This document shows positions 7,708-16,211 of a stretch of DNA of 64,000 bases, piece after piece; position 1 is the first letter of the stretch; each line of letters begins with the position of its first letter. The stretch is from Oxalobacteraceae bacterium OTU3CINTB1 (GTDB lineage: Bacteria; Pseudomonadota; Gammaproteobacteria; Burkholderiales; Burkholderiaceae_D). The translations under genes and the position numbers were made by a program. The notes under the pieces are model-generated. The model saw only the letters and a list, made by a program, of their open reading frames with translations. It ran no database searches and was not told where the DNA came from. Where the stretch lies: positions 5,022,001-5,086,000 of the forward strand of contig CP099652.1 in the NCBI GenBank assembly GCA_024123955.1, given 5' to 3'.

Positions 7708-8703
7708 ATGCGCCTGAACTCATCTTTATTTTTGCTTTGCTTTTCAGCTTTAACGGCGTGCGGCGGCGGCGGCGGCGGCGGTAGCAACACCGCCGCATCG
7801 ACGCCTCAACCACCTGCCCCAACCGTACAATCCGGTAACATGATCTTCATCGGAGACAGGGGCAACCAGAAAATGGCTGCCATCGATACGCTGACGCCTG
7901 CGCCTGGCGCCTTGGCGGCGAAGGTATTTTCCACCAACGAAGCGTCCTGGTTCGATGCTGCGTTCGATAGCACTCGCAATGAACTTTATGTTGCTGCGTT
8001 CGACTACATCACCGTGTACGCCAATGCGAGCAAACTGGACGGGAATATTACCGCCTCCCGCACCATCACCCCGGCAATCAGTGGCTACAATAGTCTCAAG
8101 CGCGTGTTCCTTGACAAAGCCAATGACCGCCTCTACATCGGCTTCAAAGCACCGTTCAGTGGCGGCTTGGCCGTGTTTGAGCAGGCCAGCAAGCTCAACG
8201 GAACGGTGGCCCCTTCACGCATTATTTCGGGCAACATATCCATAGACAGTTGGACGCTGGACCTGAAGCGCAACCTGCTGTACACCAGCGCGACCGACAC
8301 CGCCGTGGCGGACGTGTATGTTTACGAGCACATCGACACCTTTAAGGGCGAGGCAACTTTCGCTCGCCGCATCAGCATGCCGAAGGTCGTAGAAAGGCTG
8401 TCCATCGACAGTAGCCGTGATCGGCTTTATATGGTCGCGGGCACGGGCGGCGCCATGATACTCGACGGTGCAAGCAAGGCGACCGGGACCTCTGCTGTCA
8501 CCACGCTCTCGCTACCGACCTCAAGCTACGCCAGCGCGGTGACAATCGATGCCGCAAATGACCGTTTTTACCTGGGCTTCAGCGCACAAGCCTTTGTCAT
8601 CAATGACGCAAGCAAACTGACCAACAGCAGCGGCGCGGCACAAGCGGTTGCCATCATGGGTCCGCCCAACACCACCATCTCCTATTTCGCCGTGGGCCAA
8701 TAG
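7708..8703 (+). CDS. putative beta-propeller lipoprotein
   Basis: A 331-residue lipoprotein: short signal peptide with lipobox LTAC (Cys18) and a Gly7 linker. The rest contains about five to six repeats of roughly 50 residues, each with the pattern D-x(3-4)-DRLY-x(8-12)-V-x(2-4)-ASKLxG (for example near residues 90, 134, 183, 233 and 280). Such repeats fold as a beta-propeller of the YncE/lactonase type. The protein could be a carbohydrate- or ligand-binding surface protein, but no catalytic motif is seen. The start has no recognisable Shine-Dalgarno sequence; the upstream 50 nt are very AT-rich and may carry the promoter. It is convergent with the pectate lyase gene. Confidence 0.75.
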   Translation: MRLNSSLFLLCFSALTACGGGGGGGSNTAASTPQPPAPTVQSGNMIFIGDRGNQKMAAIDTLTPAPGALAAKVFSTNEASWFDAAFDSTRNELYVAAFDYITVYANASKLDGNITASRTITPAISGYNSLKRVFLDKANDRLYIGFKAPFSGGLAVFEQASKLNGTVAPSRIISGNISIDSWTLDLKRNLLYTSATDTAVADVYVYEHIDTFKGEATFARRISMPKVVERLSIDSSRDRLYMVAGTGGAMILDGASKATGTSAVTTLSLPTSSYASAVTIDAANDRFYLGFSAQAFVINDASKLTNSSGAAQAVAIMGPPNTTISYFAVGQ

Positions 8704-8743
8704 ACGGCGTCGGCGCGGATGCCGGTCCGGTGCTGGCGCCGGA

Positions 8744-9964
8744 TTAGTATCCGACGGTGCTGGTGTAGGCGAACAGACTGGTGCCGTAGCTGCCGCCCCA
8801 CTCGTAACCGTAGCGGCGCTCGGCCTCGACATTCATGATGTCGTATTGCTTGCCGGTGCCGGGAGGGTTATCGGTCGGCAAGCGGCCGCTAAAGAAACCG
8901 GTGTCGGCGTTCAGATCGTAAAAGCGGTACCACGTGGTCGATCCCGCTTTGGCGATGAACGGCGAGGTGTTGGTCGCTTTGGAATTGGTCTTCTCATACG
9001 CCGTGTTCACCAGCTTGACCTGGCTGCTGTTGTACCAGGCGATCGCCGCTTTGGCCGACGCCGCAACGGCTGCCGATTGCGGGCGTGTCATCAGGAACGC
9101 CACGATCTGCGCGGACTCCTTGCCGCTCTTCGACGGCAACTCGTACGAACGGGCGCCGCGCGGCGCGAAGTTGACGGGATCGTGCTGCGCGCACCAGACC
9201 GTCTTGACGCCGTTCTGCACGATCTGCGCGTTGAGGATGTAACCCACCGCCAGGTTGAGCGCGTTCGTCATGCGGGTGCGCTGCGCCGAGGTGAAGAAGT
9301 CACCGGTGAACGGTGCTTTTTGCTTCACCGCGTGGTCCAGCAACACCAGCGCGCGCACCATGGCATTGTCGTTGAAGGTGACGTAGTTGGAATACGAAGT
9401 GCCGGTGCGCGCCGGATAGACCTGCGGCAGCCCGCCGGACGAATACTGCATGTTCAAGATGAAGTCCATCGCCTTGCGGGCGCTGTCGCGGTACGCGACT
9501 GTGCCGCTGCGCGCGTACACATCGCCCAGGAACATGATTTCCGTGACGGTGCCGTCATTGTCGATGGTGCCCAGTTCGACTCCATTGGCGCCGAACCATT
9601 CGGAGCGCGAAGCGGAGCCGTTCCACGGGGCGTTGTACCAGGCCGGCAACTTGTAGAAGCCGCCATGCGGCATCTGCCATGACACGATGTTGGTGGCCTT
9701 GGTCTTGTCGGCCGCCAGCGCGGCGTCACTGTTGCTGTTGGTGCTCAGCCAGCTTTTATAGCGCTCGATCTCTTTGTAGGCCGGGTTGCCGGTCTGGTTC
9801 AATATGGGGTCGGCGGCTGCGGCTGCCGCGCTGATACTCACCTCCGCTGCGGTGCTGATGGAGCTGGCGCCGGCGGACGCCGTGTCGGCGGAACCGCCGC
9901 CGCCGCAACCGGCGAGCGCAGCGCCGGCGACCAGAAGTGCTGCGAAATGTTTGTGAATAGCCAT
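8744..9964 (-). CDS. pectate lyase, PL10 family, lipoprotein
   Basis: A 406-residue secreted pectate lyase that cleaves polygalacturonate by beta-elimination. Lipobox LAGC (Cys20) and a Gly4 linker are followed by an (alpha/alpha) barrel with PL10 hallmarks: the segment YVTFNDNAMVRAL, the motif WCAQHDP and the downstream SYELPSKSG segment. The ATG at 9964 is chosen because AGGGAG lies 9 nt upstream and the signal peptide begins there; an upstream ATG at 9994 would add ten residues. The lipobox suggests surface or periplasmic anchoring. No other pectin genes are adjacent. A perfect 18-bp palindrome about 105 nt upstream may be its operator. Confidence 0.92.
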   Translation of the reverse strand: MAIHKHFAALLVAGAALAGCGGGGSADTASAGASSISTAAEVSISAAAAAADPILNQTGNPAYKEIERYKSWLSTNSNSDAALAADKTKATNIVSWQMPHGGFYKLPAWYNAPWNGSASRSEWFGANGVELGTIDNDGTVTEIMFLGDVYARSGTVAYRDSARKAMDFILNMQYSSGGLPQVYPARTGTSYSNYVTFNDNAMVRALVLLDHAVKQKAPFTGDFFTSAQRTRMTNALNLAVGYILNAQIVQNGVKTVWCAQHDPVNFAPRGARSYELPSKSGKESAQIVAFLMTRPQSAAVAASAKAAIAWYNSSQVKLVNTAYEKTNSKATNTSPFIAKAGSTTWYRFYDLNADTGFFSGRLPTDNPPGTGKQYDIMNVEAERRYGYEWGGSYGTSLFAYTSTVGY

Positions 9965-10067
9965 GTGTGTCATCTCCCTTAGAGTTATTGTCAAAGACTT
10001 GGTACTGCGAGTCGATGCTAACTGTAATGAATCTCATTTACATGACCAAATACATACACTTGAGGAA

Positions 10068-10085
10068 TAGTCAACATGTTGACTA
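10068..10085. promoter_or_regulatory. 18-bp perfect palindrome upstream of pectate lyase
   Basis: TAGTCAACATGTTGACTA is a perfect 18-bp dyad in the AT-rich spacer before the pectate lyase gene. Its form resembles operators of GntR/FCD-type or IclR-type regulators of uronate catabolism. The protein that would bind it is not in the window. Confidence 0.5.
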
Positions 10086-10137
10086 ATTGCAACCCGGAAA
10101 GAAGACTGCACAGAGCAATACGCTGGGCGCTACAGTT

Positions 10138-10575
10138 TTAATCTGTCCAATCACGTAGTATTTGGACCAAATCTTGTTTTGTGGCGCGCTTGGCCTTCAA
10201 CATATTTGTAAGCTCCTCTTTGCTGACGGGGTATTCCGCCAGCAGCTTGGGTAATTCATCGCTGTCTATTGTGCGCAGCCAAATAGGATCAATGCCGCTC
10301 CCATCGGTAGGTACCGACTTGAACTCACCTTTAAAATGGAAATAGACGTGGTAGGTGCTATGCCCCTCAGCCCAGCTCTTATCGTAGTAAAGTACCGTTC
10401 CTGTCGGCAGAAGCGAGTAGCTGTTTTGTTTTTCACCCTCAATGAGAAGCGGCTCCTCCAGGCGAAATGCTTTTTTATCACTCGTATGAATAACTCCTTT
10501 TTCTGAAAGAAAAAATCCGAAAACTGCGGCAACGATTGCAACAAAAAAAAACTGAATCGGAGACGGAATTTTCAT
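10138..10575 (-). CDS. hypothetical membrane-anchored protein beside VgrG fragment
   Basis: A 145-residue protein with one N-terminal membrane helix (about residues 7-23) and a hydrophilic periplasmic domain rich in charged and aromatic residues. It belongs to no family I recognise. Its DNA is clearly more AT-rich than the flanking genes. It overlaps the 3' end of the truncated vgrG frame. Only a weak ribosome site (AAAGG) precedes the ATG. A single-pass exported domain next to VgrG would fit a T6SS immunity or accessory protein, but this is inference from position only. Confidence 0.6.
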   Translation of the reverse strand: MKIPSPIQFFFVAIVAAVFGFFLSEKGVIHTSDKKAFRLEEPLLIEGEKQNSYSLLPTGTVLYYDKSWAEGHSTYHVYFHFKGEFKSVPTDGSGIDPIWLRTIDSDELPKLLAEYPVSKEELTNMLKAKRATKQDLVQILRDWTD

Positions 10576-11383
10576 TGCAGGCCTTTGCCATAGATTGCCA
10601 TTCTCTTGCCTTGGTCGCGCGGCCAGACGCGTTCTCACCAGCCCAGGAGGTGATCGTGTCGCGCTGCTCGGTGCCGGCGTCGCGGTGGTAGCGGATGGTG
10701 CCGGCGACGTTCTGGCGCAGGCTGTCGGCGCTATTGAAAAGCACCAGCGTGTGCGTCGGCACCTGGCCATTGGCCTCGGCCCGCACGTACCAGCCGATGC
10801 CGCTGCGCTTGAGCAGGCGCCGGATGAACGCGGCGTCCGATTCGTTGTGCTGCATGGTGAATTCGCGCTTGGGGTATTGCTGCAGATGGAAGGCCTCGTC
10901 CACTTCGTCCATGAAGCAGACACCGAGCGTGGAGCTTTTTTGCCGCCATTCCTGGAGAATCTGCCGCACGATCTCCACTTCATCCATCTGGCGGAACACG
11001 CGCGTGTTGATGCGCTTTTCCAGGATCGCCAGGGCGTCCCGCAGCACAAGCTGGTAGCTGGCCGAGCCGCCGTCGCTGTCGCCGGAGCTGGCTTCGGTGA
11101 CGATGCCGCAGACGCTGCGCAAATCTCCCTGGTCGGTGACGAATTGGAGTGCGGCCGGCACCGCGATCAGCTGCTTCAATGGCAGCGTGGCGTTGGACGA
11201 GACGCACAGCACCCGGTAGTCGATGCCGCCGCACGACGTCTCGGTGCCGAACACGCGCTGCGGCAGTAGCATGTCGTCGTTGACGCCACCCGGCAGATCG
11301 AGCTTGAGCCGGATCGGCCTGTTGAAGGTGACCAGCTCCTTGGGCATGCTCATGAAGCTGAAAAAATCTTTATCGCGTTCCAC
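10478..11383 (-). CDS. truncated VgrG (type VI secretion spike) N-terminal fragment
   Basis: The first 245 or so residues match the VgrG/Vgr N-terminal region, which forms the gp27-like base of the T6SS/phage spike. Visible features are a beta-rich domain, the typical segment YQLVLRDALAILEKR, then QYPKREFTMQHNESDAAFIRRLLKRSGIGWY-like sequence. A full VgrG is usually 600-900 aa. Here homology stops after ITSW and the frame runs into unrelated sequence, ending at residue 301. The gp5-like needle is therefore missing. A GTG start is supported by GAGGAG upstream. The break joins it to AT-rich cargo DNA, which suggests a recombinational deletion. Likely non-functional as a spike. Confidence 0.8.
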   Translation of the reverse strand: MERDKDFFSFMSMPKELVTFNRPIRLKLDLPGGVNDDMLLPQRVFGTETSCGGIDYRVLCVSSNATLPLKQLIAVPAALQFVTDQGDLRSVCGIVTEASSGDSDGGSASYQLVLRDALAILEKRINTRVFRQMDEVEIVRQILQEWRQKSSTLGVCFMDEVDEAFHLQQYPKREFTMQHNESDAAFIRRLLKRSGIGWYVRAEANGQVPTHTLVLFNSADSLRQNVAGTIRYHRDAGTEQRDTITSWAGENASGRATKAREWQSMAKACNENSVSDSVFFCCNRCRSFRIFSFRKRSYSYE

Positions 11384-11567
11384 GGTTGCTCCTCAACATC
11401 CATCGCAGACCGCGCGGCACCGATGCCTCTTAGGAACGGTGGGGCCGCGCGGCATATCGATCATGGCATGCCGTGGAGATAATATTTTGAGCTATAGTAA
11501 GGTCAACATAACTTGCTAGATGGAGTACTTGAGGAAATCGCTTTACCGAATGCCTTGTCCCGTATCG

Positions 11568-12317
11568 CTACAAGAAAACGTTGCCCATGCCGATGGCGCC
11601 GTCGTCCTTGACCAGCTCGTAGCAGCGGCACGATACCGCTTCCAGCCCGGCCGAATCGAGGATCTCGATATTGCCCCGGCTGTAGGAAATCAGTTTCTGG
11701 TTTTGCAGCGCACTGGCGGCCTTGGTCACGCCGACGCGGCGCACGCCCAGCGCATGCGCCAGGAACTCGTGCGTGAGATGGAATTTTTCCGATTGCAACC
11801 GGTCGCGTGTGATCAGCAGCGACCGCGCCAGACGCGCCTCCAGCACATGGAAGCGGCTGCACACGGCGATCTGGATCGCCTGCGCCAGCAAGGTGTCCGT
11901 GTAGCGGTACAGCAACCGCTGCAGCGCCTCCATGCGCGTGAACTCGGCGGCGAACTCGGCCGCATCGATGCGGGTGGCGCGGCCGGCGCGCTGCACCACC
12001 GCGCGCACCTGCGCCATTTCGTGACCAAGCACCACCGAGGCACCAATCATGCCTTCGCGGCCGACGGCGCCCACTTCAAGCGTCATGCGGCCCTCGGCCA
12101 CGGCAAGCAGCGAGATCAGACTGTCGATGGGAAAATAGATATAACGGATGCTCTGGCCGGGTTCGTATAACACGTCGCCGACTTCGACTCTGACGGGTTC
12201 GCTGAGCCTGGCGAGCTGGCCTTGTTCTTCCTCTGGCAAGCTCGACAGTAAGCGATTGACCGCCGGTCGTGGCTGGCTCCTGTCTTCTTCGGATAGGTGT
12301 GAGAGATGGGTATGCAT
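11568..12317 (-). CDS. Crp/Fnr family transcriptional regulator
   Basis: A DNA-binding regulator of the Crp/Fnr superfamily, about 249 aa. N-terminal cyclic-nucleotide-binding-like beta barrel (about 40-130), a dimerisation helix, then a C-terminal Crp-type winged helix containing LTHEFLAHALGVRRVGVTKA as the recognition region. No FNR-type cysteine cluster is seen, so it probably does not sense oxygen through Fe-S. The frame is open far upstream (to 12986), but that part is antisense to the neighbour. ATG codons at 12347 and 12317 are possible starts. I prefer 12317 because a palindromic operator-like site begins 4 nt upstream of 12347. Neither has a good ribosome site. Divergent from the glycine-zipper gene at 12453. 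Confidence 0.85.
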   Translation of the reverse strand: MHTHLSHLSEEDRSQPRPAVNRLLSSLPEEEQGQLARLSEPVRVEVGDVLYEPGQSIRYIYFPIDSLISLLAVAEGRMTLEVGAVGREGMIGASVVLGHEMAQVRAVVQRAGRATRIDAAEFAAEFTRMEALQRLLYRYTDTLLAQAIQIAVCSRFHVLEARLARSLLITRDRLQSEKFHLTHEFLAHALGVRRVGVTKAASALQNQKLISYSRGNIEILDSAGLEAVSCRCYELVKDDGAIGMGNVFL

Positions 12318-12350
12318 GAATTGAGCGTAAGGGTAATCATTTACCATGTA

Positions 12351-12366
12351 TGTACGCTGACGCACG
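12351..12366. promoter_or_regulatory. putative Crp/Fnr-type operator (autoregulation)
   Basis: TGTACG-CTGA-CGCACG matches TGTRCG-N4-CGYACA in all but the last base. It lies directly upstream of the Crp/Fnr gene and 87 nt upstream of the divergent glycine-zipper gene, so it could serve both. Confidence 0.6.
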
Positions 12367-12452
12367 GAAGCTAAACATGTCCTATAGGAAAATTCCGCGC
12401 GTACGATCACTGCATGCGAACACGCGTACCAACACGAAAAAAGGACACAATC

Positions 12453-13127
12453 ATGACTACTCCGAACACCCCGACCAAACAGACTTTGCACCCGCTGATG
12501 ATCATCGCCGCCGTCGCGGTGGTGCTGTTCTGCGGTGTCGGCACCGCCGCCATCATGGGCTGGCTGCCGACCTCCAACGCCAATGGCAGCGTGCCCGGCG
12601 CGGCGCCGATGCCGGGCCAGTTGGCATCGGTGCCGCCGGCGGAGCAGCAGCCCGCCCCGGCCTATAACAACGGCGCTAACAACGGCAACAGTCTCGCGGC
12701 CAACAACAATGCCGGGCGCAATGCCGACAACAACGCCTCGGGCCGCGACCAGGACCGCGCGCCGGAACCGGAAGTCAAACAAGCGGCAGTGTGCAAGAGC
12801 TGCGGCGTGGTCGAGTCGGTACGCTCGATCGAACACCGCCCGCAAGGTAGCGGCGTCGGCGCGGCGGGCGGCGCCATCCTTGGCGGCCTGCTGGGCAACC
12901 AGGTCGGCGGCGGCCATGGCCGCCAACTGGCGACGGTCGCGGGTGCCGTGGGCGGCGCGGTGGCCGGCAACCAGGTCGAAACCCATATGAAGACCACGCG
13001 CACCTGGCGCATCGTGGTTCGCATGGACAACGGCACCACCCGCACGTTCAACCAGTCGGCGCAGCCGGCCTGGGGCTCGGGCGACGCCGTGCGTGTGGTG
13101 AACGGACAGTTACGCTCGGCCAATTGA
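12453..13127 (+). CDS. glycine-zipper 2TM domain membrane protein
   Basis: A 224-residue protein with an N-terminal membrane helix (about 15-36), an Asn/Pro/Ala-rich linker (45-105), a CxxC pair (CKSC, about 112-115), and a glycine-zipper 2TM domain (about 130-180, GAAGGAILGGLLGNQVGGG and AGAVGGAVAGNQ). A C-terminal RIVVRMDNGTTRTF-containing strand region follows. This is the arrangement of the Rickettsia 17-kDa antigen/SlyB-like family of envelope proteins. AAGGA lies 7 nt before the chosen ATG; a longer frame start at 12414 lacks that support. Probably induced by the divergent Crp/Fnr regulator. Confidence 0.87.
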   Translation: MTTPNTPTKQTLHPLMIIAAVAVVLFCGVGTAAIMGWLPTSNANGSVPGAAPMPGQLASVPPAEQQPAPAYNNGANNGNSLAANNNAGRNADNNASGRDQDRAPEPEVKQAAVCKSCGVVESVRSIEHRPQGSGVGAAGGAILGGLLGNQVGGGHGRQLATVAGAVGGAVAGNQVETHMKTTRTWRIVVRMDNGTTRTFNQSAQPAWGSGDAVRVVNGQLRSAN

Positions 13128-13164
13128 TACCGACAGTAAAATTATTGGGCGGAAATCGCTGTTA

Positions 13165-13180
13165 CGTACGGCACCGTACA
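13165..13180. promoter_or_regulatory. putative Crp/Fnr-type operator
   Basis: CGTACG-GCAC-CGTACA matches TGTRCG-N4-CGYACA except for the first base. It lies 110 nt upstream of the lmo0937-family gene. Confidence 0.55.
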
Positions 13181-13290
13181 GAAGCTTAAGCTGGTTTTAA
13201 AGATAATAGATTCCAAGATACGAACAAACAGTTCGACATCGCATTCGATGCCCACAGTGGACGTCGCAATAACAACCTTAGGAGAGAATC

Positions 13291-13437
13291 ATGCTCTATA
13301 CCATCGCTGTAGTTCTGCTTATCCTGTGGCTGCTGGGCCTGGTCACTTCGTACACCATTGGCGGCTTCATCCACGTACTGCTGGTCGTTGCGATCATCAT
13401 GGTGCTGCTGCGCCTGATTAGTGGACGCGGCGTGTAG
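13291..13437 (+). CDS. lmo0937 family small membrane protein
   Basis: A 48-residue protein with two membrane segments (about 3-17 and 27-43) around a short SYTIGG turn. This matches the lmo0937/DUF5670 family of two-pass micro-proteins, which are often induced by general stress and have unknown function. GGAGAG lies 6 nt before the ATG. A hairpin terminator follows 22 nt after the stop, so it is monocistronic. Confidence 0.88.
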   Translation: MLYTIAVVLLILWLLGLVTSYTIGGFIHVLLVVAIIMVLLRLISGRGV

Positions 13438-13459
13438 CACACCGCGACCTGATCGAAGC

Positions 13460-13493
13460 GGCGCCCCACCCTCGCGGTGGTGCGCCGTTTTTT
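13460..13493 (+). terminator. rho-independent terminator
   Basis: An 11-bp stem with one mismatch (GGCGCCCCACC/GGTGGTGCGCC) and a 5-nt loop, followed by GTTTTTTC, downstream of the lmo0937-family gene. Confidence 0.8.
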
Positions 13494-13530
13494 CGTTTAT
13501 GCTGTGCGCTGCCTTTTCCATGGAGTGACT

Positions 13531-14064
13531 ATGAAACGTTTTTTGATCGCGCTGGCCATGCTGCACATGGCTGCGGCGCAGGCGCAAACCATCAAGCCAG
13601 GCTTGTGGGAACTGAATAACACGGTCAAGACCGGCGATATACAAACCGACGCCGCCATCCAGATGGCGATGCAACAGTTGGCCAACATGCCGCCGGCGCA
13701 ACGCGCGCAGATGGAAGCGATGCTGGCGCAGAACGGCGTGTCGGTGCCCAAGGTGGGCGGCGACGGCAGCATGACGGTGACCGCGTGCGTGACGCCGGAG
13801 ATGGCGGCCAAGAAAGAACTGCCGCTGAACCAGAAGGGGAATTGCACCTCGAAGACGGTGCCGGCGGCGGGCGGGCTGGACGTGTCGTTCAGCTGCACCA
13901 ATCCGACCTCCAGCGGCCAGGGCCAGATCCGCTTCAGCGACGACAGCCATTACACGATGATTATGGATGTCAACACCGAGGCGACCGGCGCGCCGCAGAA
14001 GGTCAAGGTCAATTCGACCGGACGCTGGGTGGGCGCCAGCTGCCCGGCCAAGCCGAAGGGCTAA
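13531..14064 (+). CDS. DUF3617 domain-containing periplasmic protein
   Basis: A 177-residue secreted protein. Signal peptide (MKRFLIALAMLHMAAAQA) followed directly by IKPGLWELNNTVKTG, the opening motif of the DUF3617 family. Four cysteines in the C-terminal half (near residues 88, 109, 122 and 173) probably form disulfides, typical of the family. Function is unknown. The ATG at 13531 has GGAGTG upstream and gives a proper signal peptide; the open frame extends 54 nt further upstream. Convergent with the class IV aminotransferase gene. Confidence 0.88.
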   Translation: MKRFLIALAMLHMAAAQAQTIKPGLWELNNTVKTGDIQTDAAIQMAMQQLANMPPAQRAQMEAMLAQNGVSVPKVGGDGSMTVTACVTPEMAAKKELPLNQKGNCTSKTVPAAGGLDVSFSCTNPTSSGQGQIRFSDDSHYTMIMDVNTEATGAPQKVKVNSTGRWVGASCPAKPKG

Positions 14065-14070
14065 AAGCGC

Positions 14071-14907
14071 TTAGTGACTGTCCGAGAACGCCATGTAGCG
14101 CTCGCGCGCCAGGGTGGCGATCGGACCAACCGCCAGATCGCGTGTTTCATAGCGGATGCACGGCATGACCTTGCCGTAGTTGCCGGTGTTGAAGATCTCG
14201 ACCGCGCTTTCCAATTCCTCCGGCGCCACCGCCCGCTGCTCGACCATGATGCCCTCCTCCGCCAGCAGCGCGATCACGCGCGCACGGGTGATGCCGGACA
14301 AGAAAGTGCCGTTGGCGGCCGGCGTCACCACCTTGGCGTCCGGCGTAACGAAGAACAGGTTGGCCGACGCGAACTCGGCCACTTTGCCGGTGCTGTCGCA
14401 GACGACGGCGTTGTCGAAGCCGCGCTTTTGCGCTTCGCGGATGGCCTTGGCGGTATTGACGTATAGCGAAGACGCCTTGGCGTCGGTCGGCGCCATCAAG
14501 GCGTCCGGACGCAGCTGCGCCGACAGGCAGGCGGAAAAACCGGTAAAGGCCGGCATCGGCGCGTCAAACAGGGTCAGCGCGAACGCGCTCTTCTCGGGAA
14601 TGGGCACCAGGAAACCGTCGGTGCCGAACACCAGCGGGCGGACGTAAAGCTCGGCGTCGGCCGGGAACTTCGCCACGCCTTCGCGCACCAATTTTTCCAT
14701 TTCATCGACGCTCAACGGACAAGCCAGCCCCACGCGCTCGGCCGAGGTGATGACGCGCTGCAAGTGCAGCCGCAAGTCCGGCAGATGGCCGCGTATGGCG
14801 CGCGCGCCATCGAATACGGACGAGCCAAGCCATACGCTGTGGTCCATCGCGCCAAACAGTGGAGTGTTGCCCTCGGCCCATTCGCCGTTGAAGTAAGTCA
14901 GATGCAT
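14071..14907 (-). CDS. class IV aminotransferase (branched-chain aminotransferase-like)
   Basis: A 278-residue fold-type IV PLP enzyme of the BCAT/D-amino-acid aminotransferase/ADC lyase superfamily. The PLP lysine is Lys144 in TDAKASS. The downstream block with GKVAEFASANLFFV and FLSGITRARVIALL corresponds to the conserved signature of family IV enzymes. Length is a little short for IlvE (about 309 aa) and close to the shorter BCAT-like proteins, so the substrate could be branched-chain amino acids or another amino donor. Cytoplasmic. Monocistronic, convergent with the DUF3617 gene. Confidence 0.87.
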   Translation of the reverse strand: MHLTYFNGEWAEGNTPLFGAMDHSVWLGSSVFDGARAIRGHLPDLRLHLQRVITSAERVGLACPLSVDEMEKLVREGVAKFPADAELYVRPLVFGTDGFLVPIPEKSAFALTLFDAPMPAFTGFSACLSAQLRPDALMAPTDAKASSLYVNTAKAIREAQKRGFDNAVVCDSTGKVAEFASANLFFVTPDAKVVTPAANGTFLSGITRARVIALLAEEGIMVEQRAVAPEELESAVEIFNTGNYGKVMPCIRYETRDLAVGPIATLARERYMAFSDSH

Positions 14908-14985
14908 GCTTGTTCCGAATTCAGAAAAACAAGCAATTTATCACGTTTGGGCAGGCAACCTTAAATGCAGCATGGAACGGGCCGC

Positions 14986-16110
14986 TCAGAACGCATGGCG
15001 CATGCCGACGTTGAAGGCCTTGTCGCCGCGCCCCTGGCTGGTGGCGTTGCCGACGGTATAGGCGCCGCCGTTGCGGTTCTTGATGCGGGCCAGCGAGGCG
15101 TAGAAATCGGTGCGCTTGGACAGCGCGTAGCTGGCGCCGATGGCGATCTGGTCGGCGTCGCGGTCGAGCATGGTGCGGTCGTCCTTGCGGATGAACGAGG
15201 CCAGCAGAGTGGTCGCGCCCATCGGCACGGCAACGCCGAACAGCGCGTCGCGGCTCTTGTCGGTAGGCAAGGTCTGGGCGACCGCGCCGTAAGGATTGGA
15301 CATGTCCCAGTGCGAACTGCCCTCGCCACGGCTCTGGCCGTATGCGGCGTAGCCGACGAAGCGGCCGAAGTCGATGTTGGCGGCCACCAGGGTGTTGCGC
15401 GCCGACTGGTCGACCGCCGGCGTGGTGCCGGTGGCGTCGAGCAGGTTGTCCTTGCGCTGGTGCGTGATGCCGATCTTGATCGGTCCCTTGTCGTAGCCCA
15501 GGCTGCCGCCGTATGCGCGGTTGACCTTGCTGTTGAACGGCGATTCGCCAAAGCTGTACTGGACTGCGCCGATCAGGCCGCTGCGGGCGCGTTTGGTCTT
15601 GTACTTGACGGTGTTGTCATAGCGTTTGGTGGTGTAGCCCACCAGGTTGGACGCCGCACCCGCCATGCCGCCATGGAAGGGATCGGCCACATTGGTCAAG
15701 GTTTCGTAGACCAGGTTGTATTGACGGCCCATGGTCACCAGTCCCATCGGCCCGTCGATGCCGACATAGGCCTGGCGGTTGAACAGCTTGCCGTTTTGTT
15801 CCAACGCGCCGGTGTCGTTCAGCACGCCGGCTTCGAGCGTGTACACGGCCGAGGTGCCGCCGCCAAGCTGCTCGCGGCCACGTACGCCGAGCCGGGAGCC
15901 GGAAGCGATGCCGCTGTCGACCTTGGTACGGGCGCAATCGGTCTTGCAACCCTGTTCCACGACAACACCAGCGTCCAGCAACCCGTAGACCTCGGCGGAG
16001 GACGACTCTTGCGCTCCCGCGGCCAGCGGCGCGATCAGGGACAGCGCGGTAACGAGAAGGTTCGGTTTCATGATGAGCAGGGAACTTGAGTGAATTGTTA
16101 AGTTCATCAT
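14986..16110 (-). CDS. Gram-negative porin (Porin_4 type)
   Basis: A trimeric outer-membrane general porin, 16-stranded by family. A signal peptide ends around LAAGAQ. The mature protein begins SSAEVYGLLDAGVVVEQG, the typical betaproteobacterial start SSVTLYGxxDxG. It shows GLGTVxxGRQ-like sequence (MGLVTMGRQYNLVYE) and ends GMRHAF with the required C-terminal Phe. Two cysteines in loop 1 (CKTDC) are common in this group. Two starts are possible: the ATG at 16110, with AAGGG upstream, or the ATG at 16071, which gives a more standard 21-residue signal peptide. Monocistronic. Confidence 0.9.
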   Translation of the reverse strand: MMNLTIHSSSLLIMKPNLLVTALSLIAPLAAGAQESSSAEVYGLLDAGVVVEQGCKTDCARTKVDSGIASGSRLGVRGREQLGGGTSAVYTLEAGVLNDTGALEQNGKLFNRQAYVGIDGPMGLVTMGRQYNLVYETLTNVADPFHGGMAGAASNLVGYTTKRYDNTVKYKTKRARSGLIGAVQYSFGESPFNSKVNRAYGGSLGYDKGPIKIGITHQRKDNLLDATGTTPAVDQSARNTLVAANIDFGRFVGYAAYGQSRGEGSSHWDMSNPYGAVAQTLPTDKSRDALFGVAVPMGATTLLASFIRKDDRTMLDRDADQIAIGASYALSKRTDFYASLARIKNRNGGAYTVGNATSQGRGDKAFNVGMRHAF

Positions 16111-16211
16111 AGGTCGCCCTTCGCCACCGCTCTGTGCGGCTTAACACGTTTACGTCAAATTCTTCGTGACTTGGTTTATAGTGGGATTTCATTATGTGAA
16201 AGGCAGACGCC

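Noticed and set aside
7768..7790. GGC repeat as a microsatellite
   Set aside because: It encodes the poly-Gly linker after a lipobox, common in betaproteobacterial lipoproteins; the same linker occurs in the pectate lyase.
12318..12986. Minus-strand extension of the Crp/Fnr frame
   Set aside because: Overlaps the glycine-zipper gene antisense, and the regulator family begins near residue 1 of the shorter frame.
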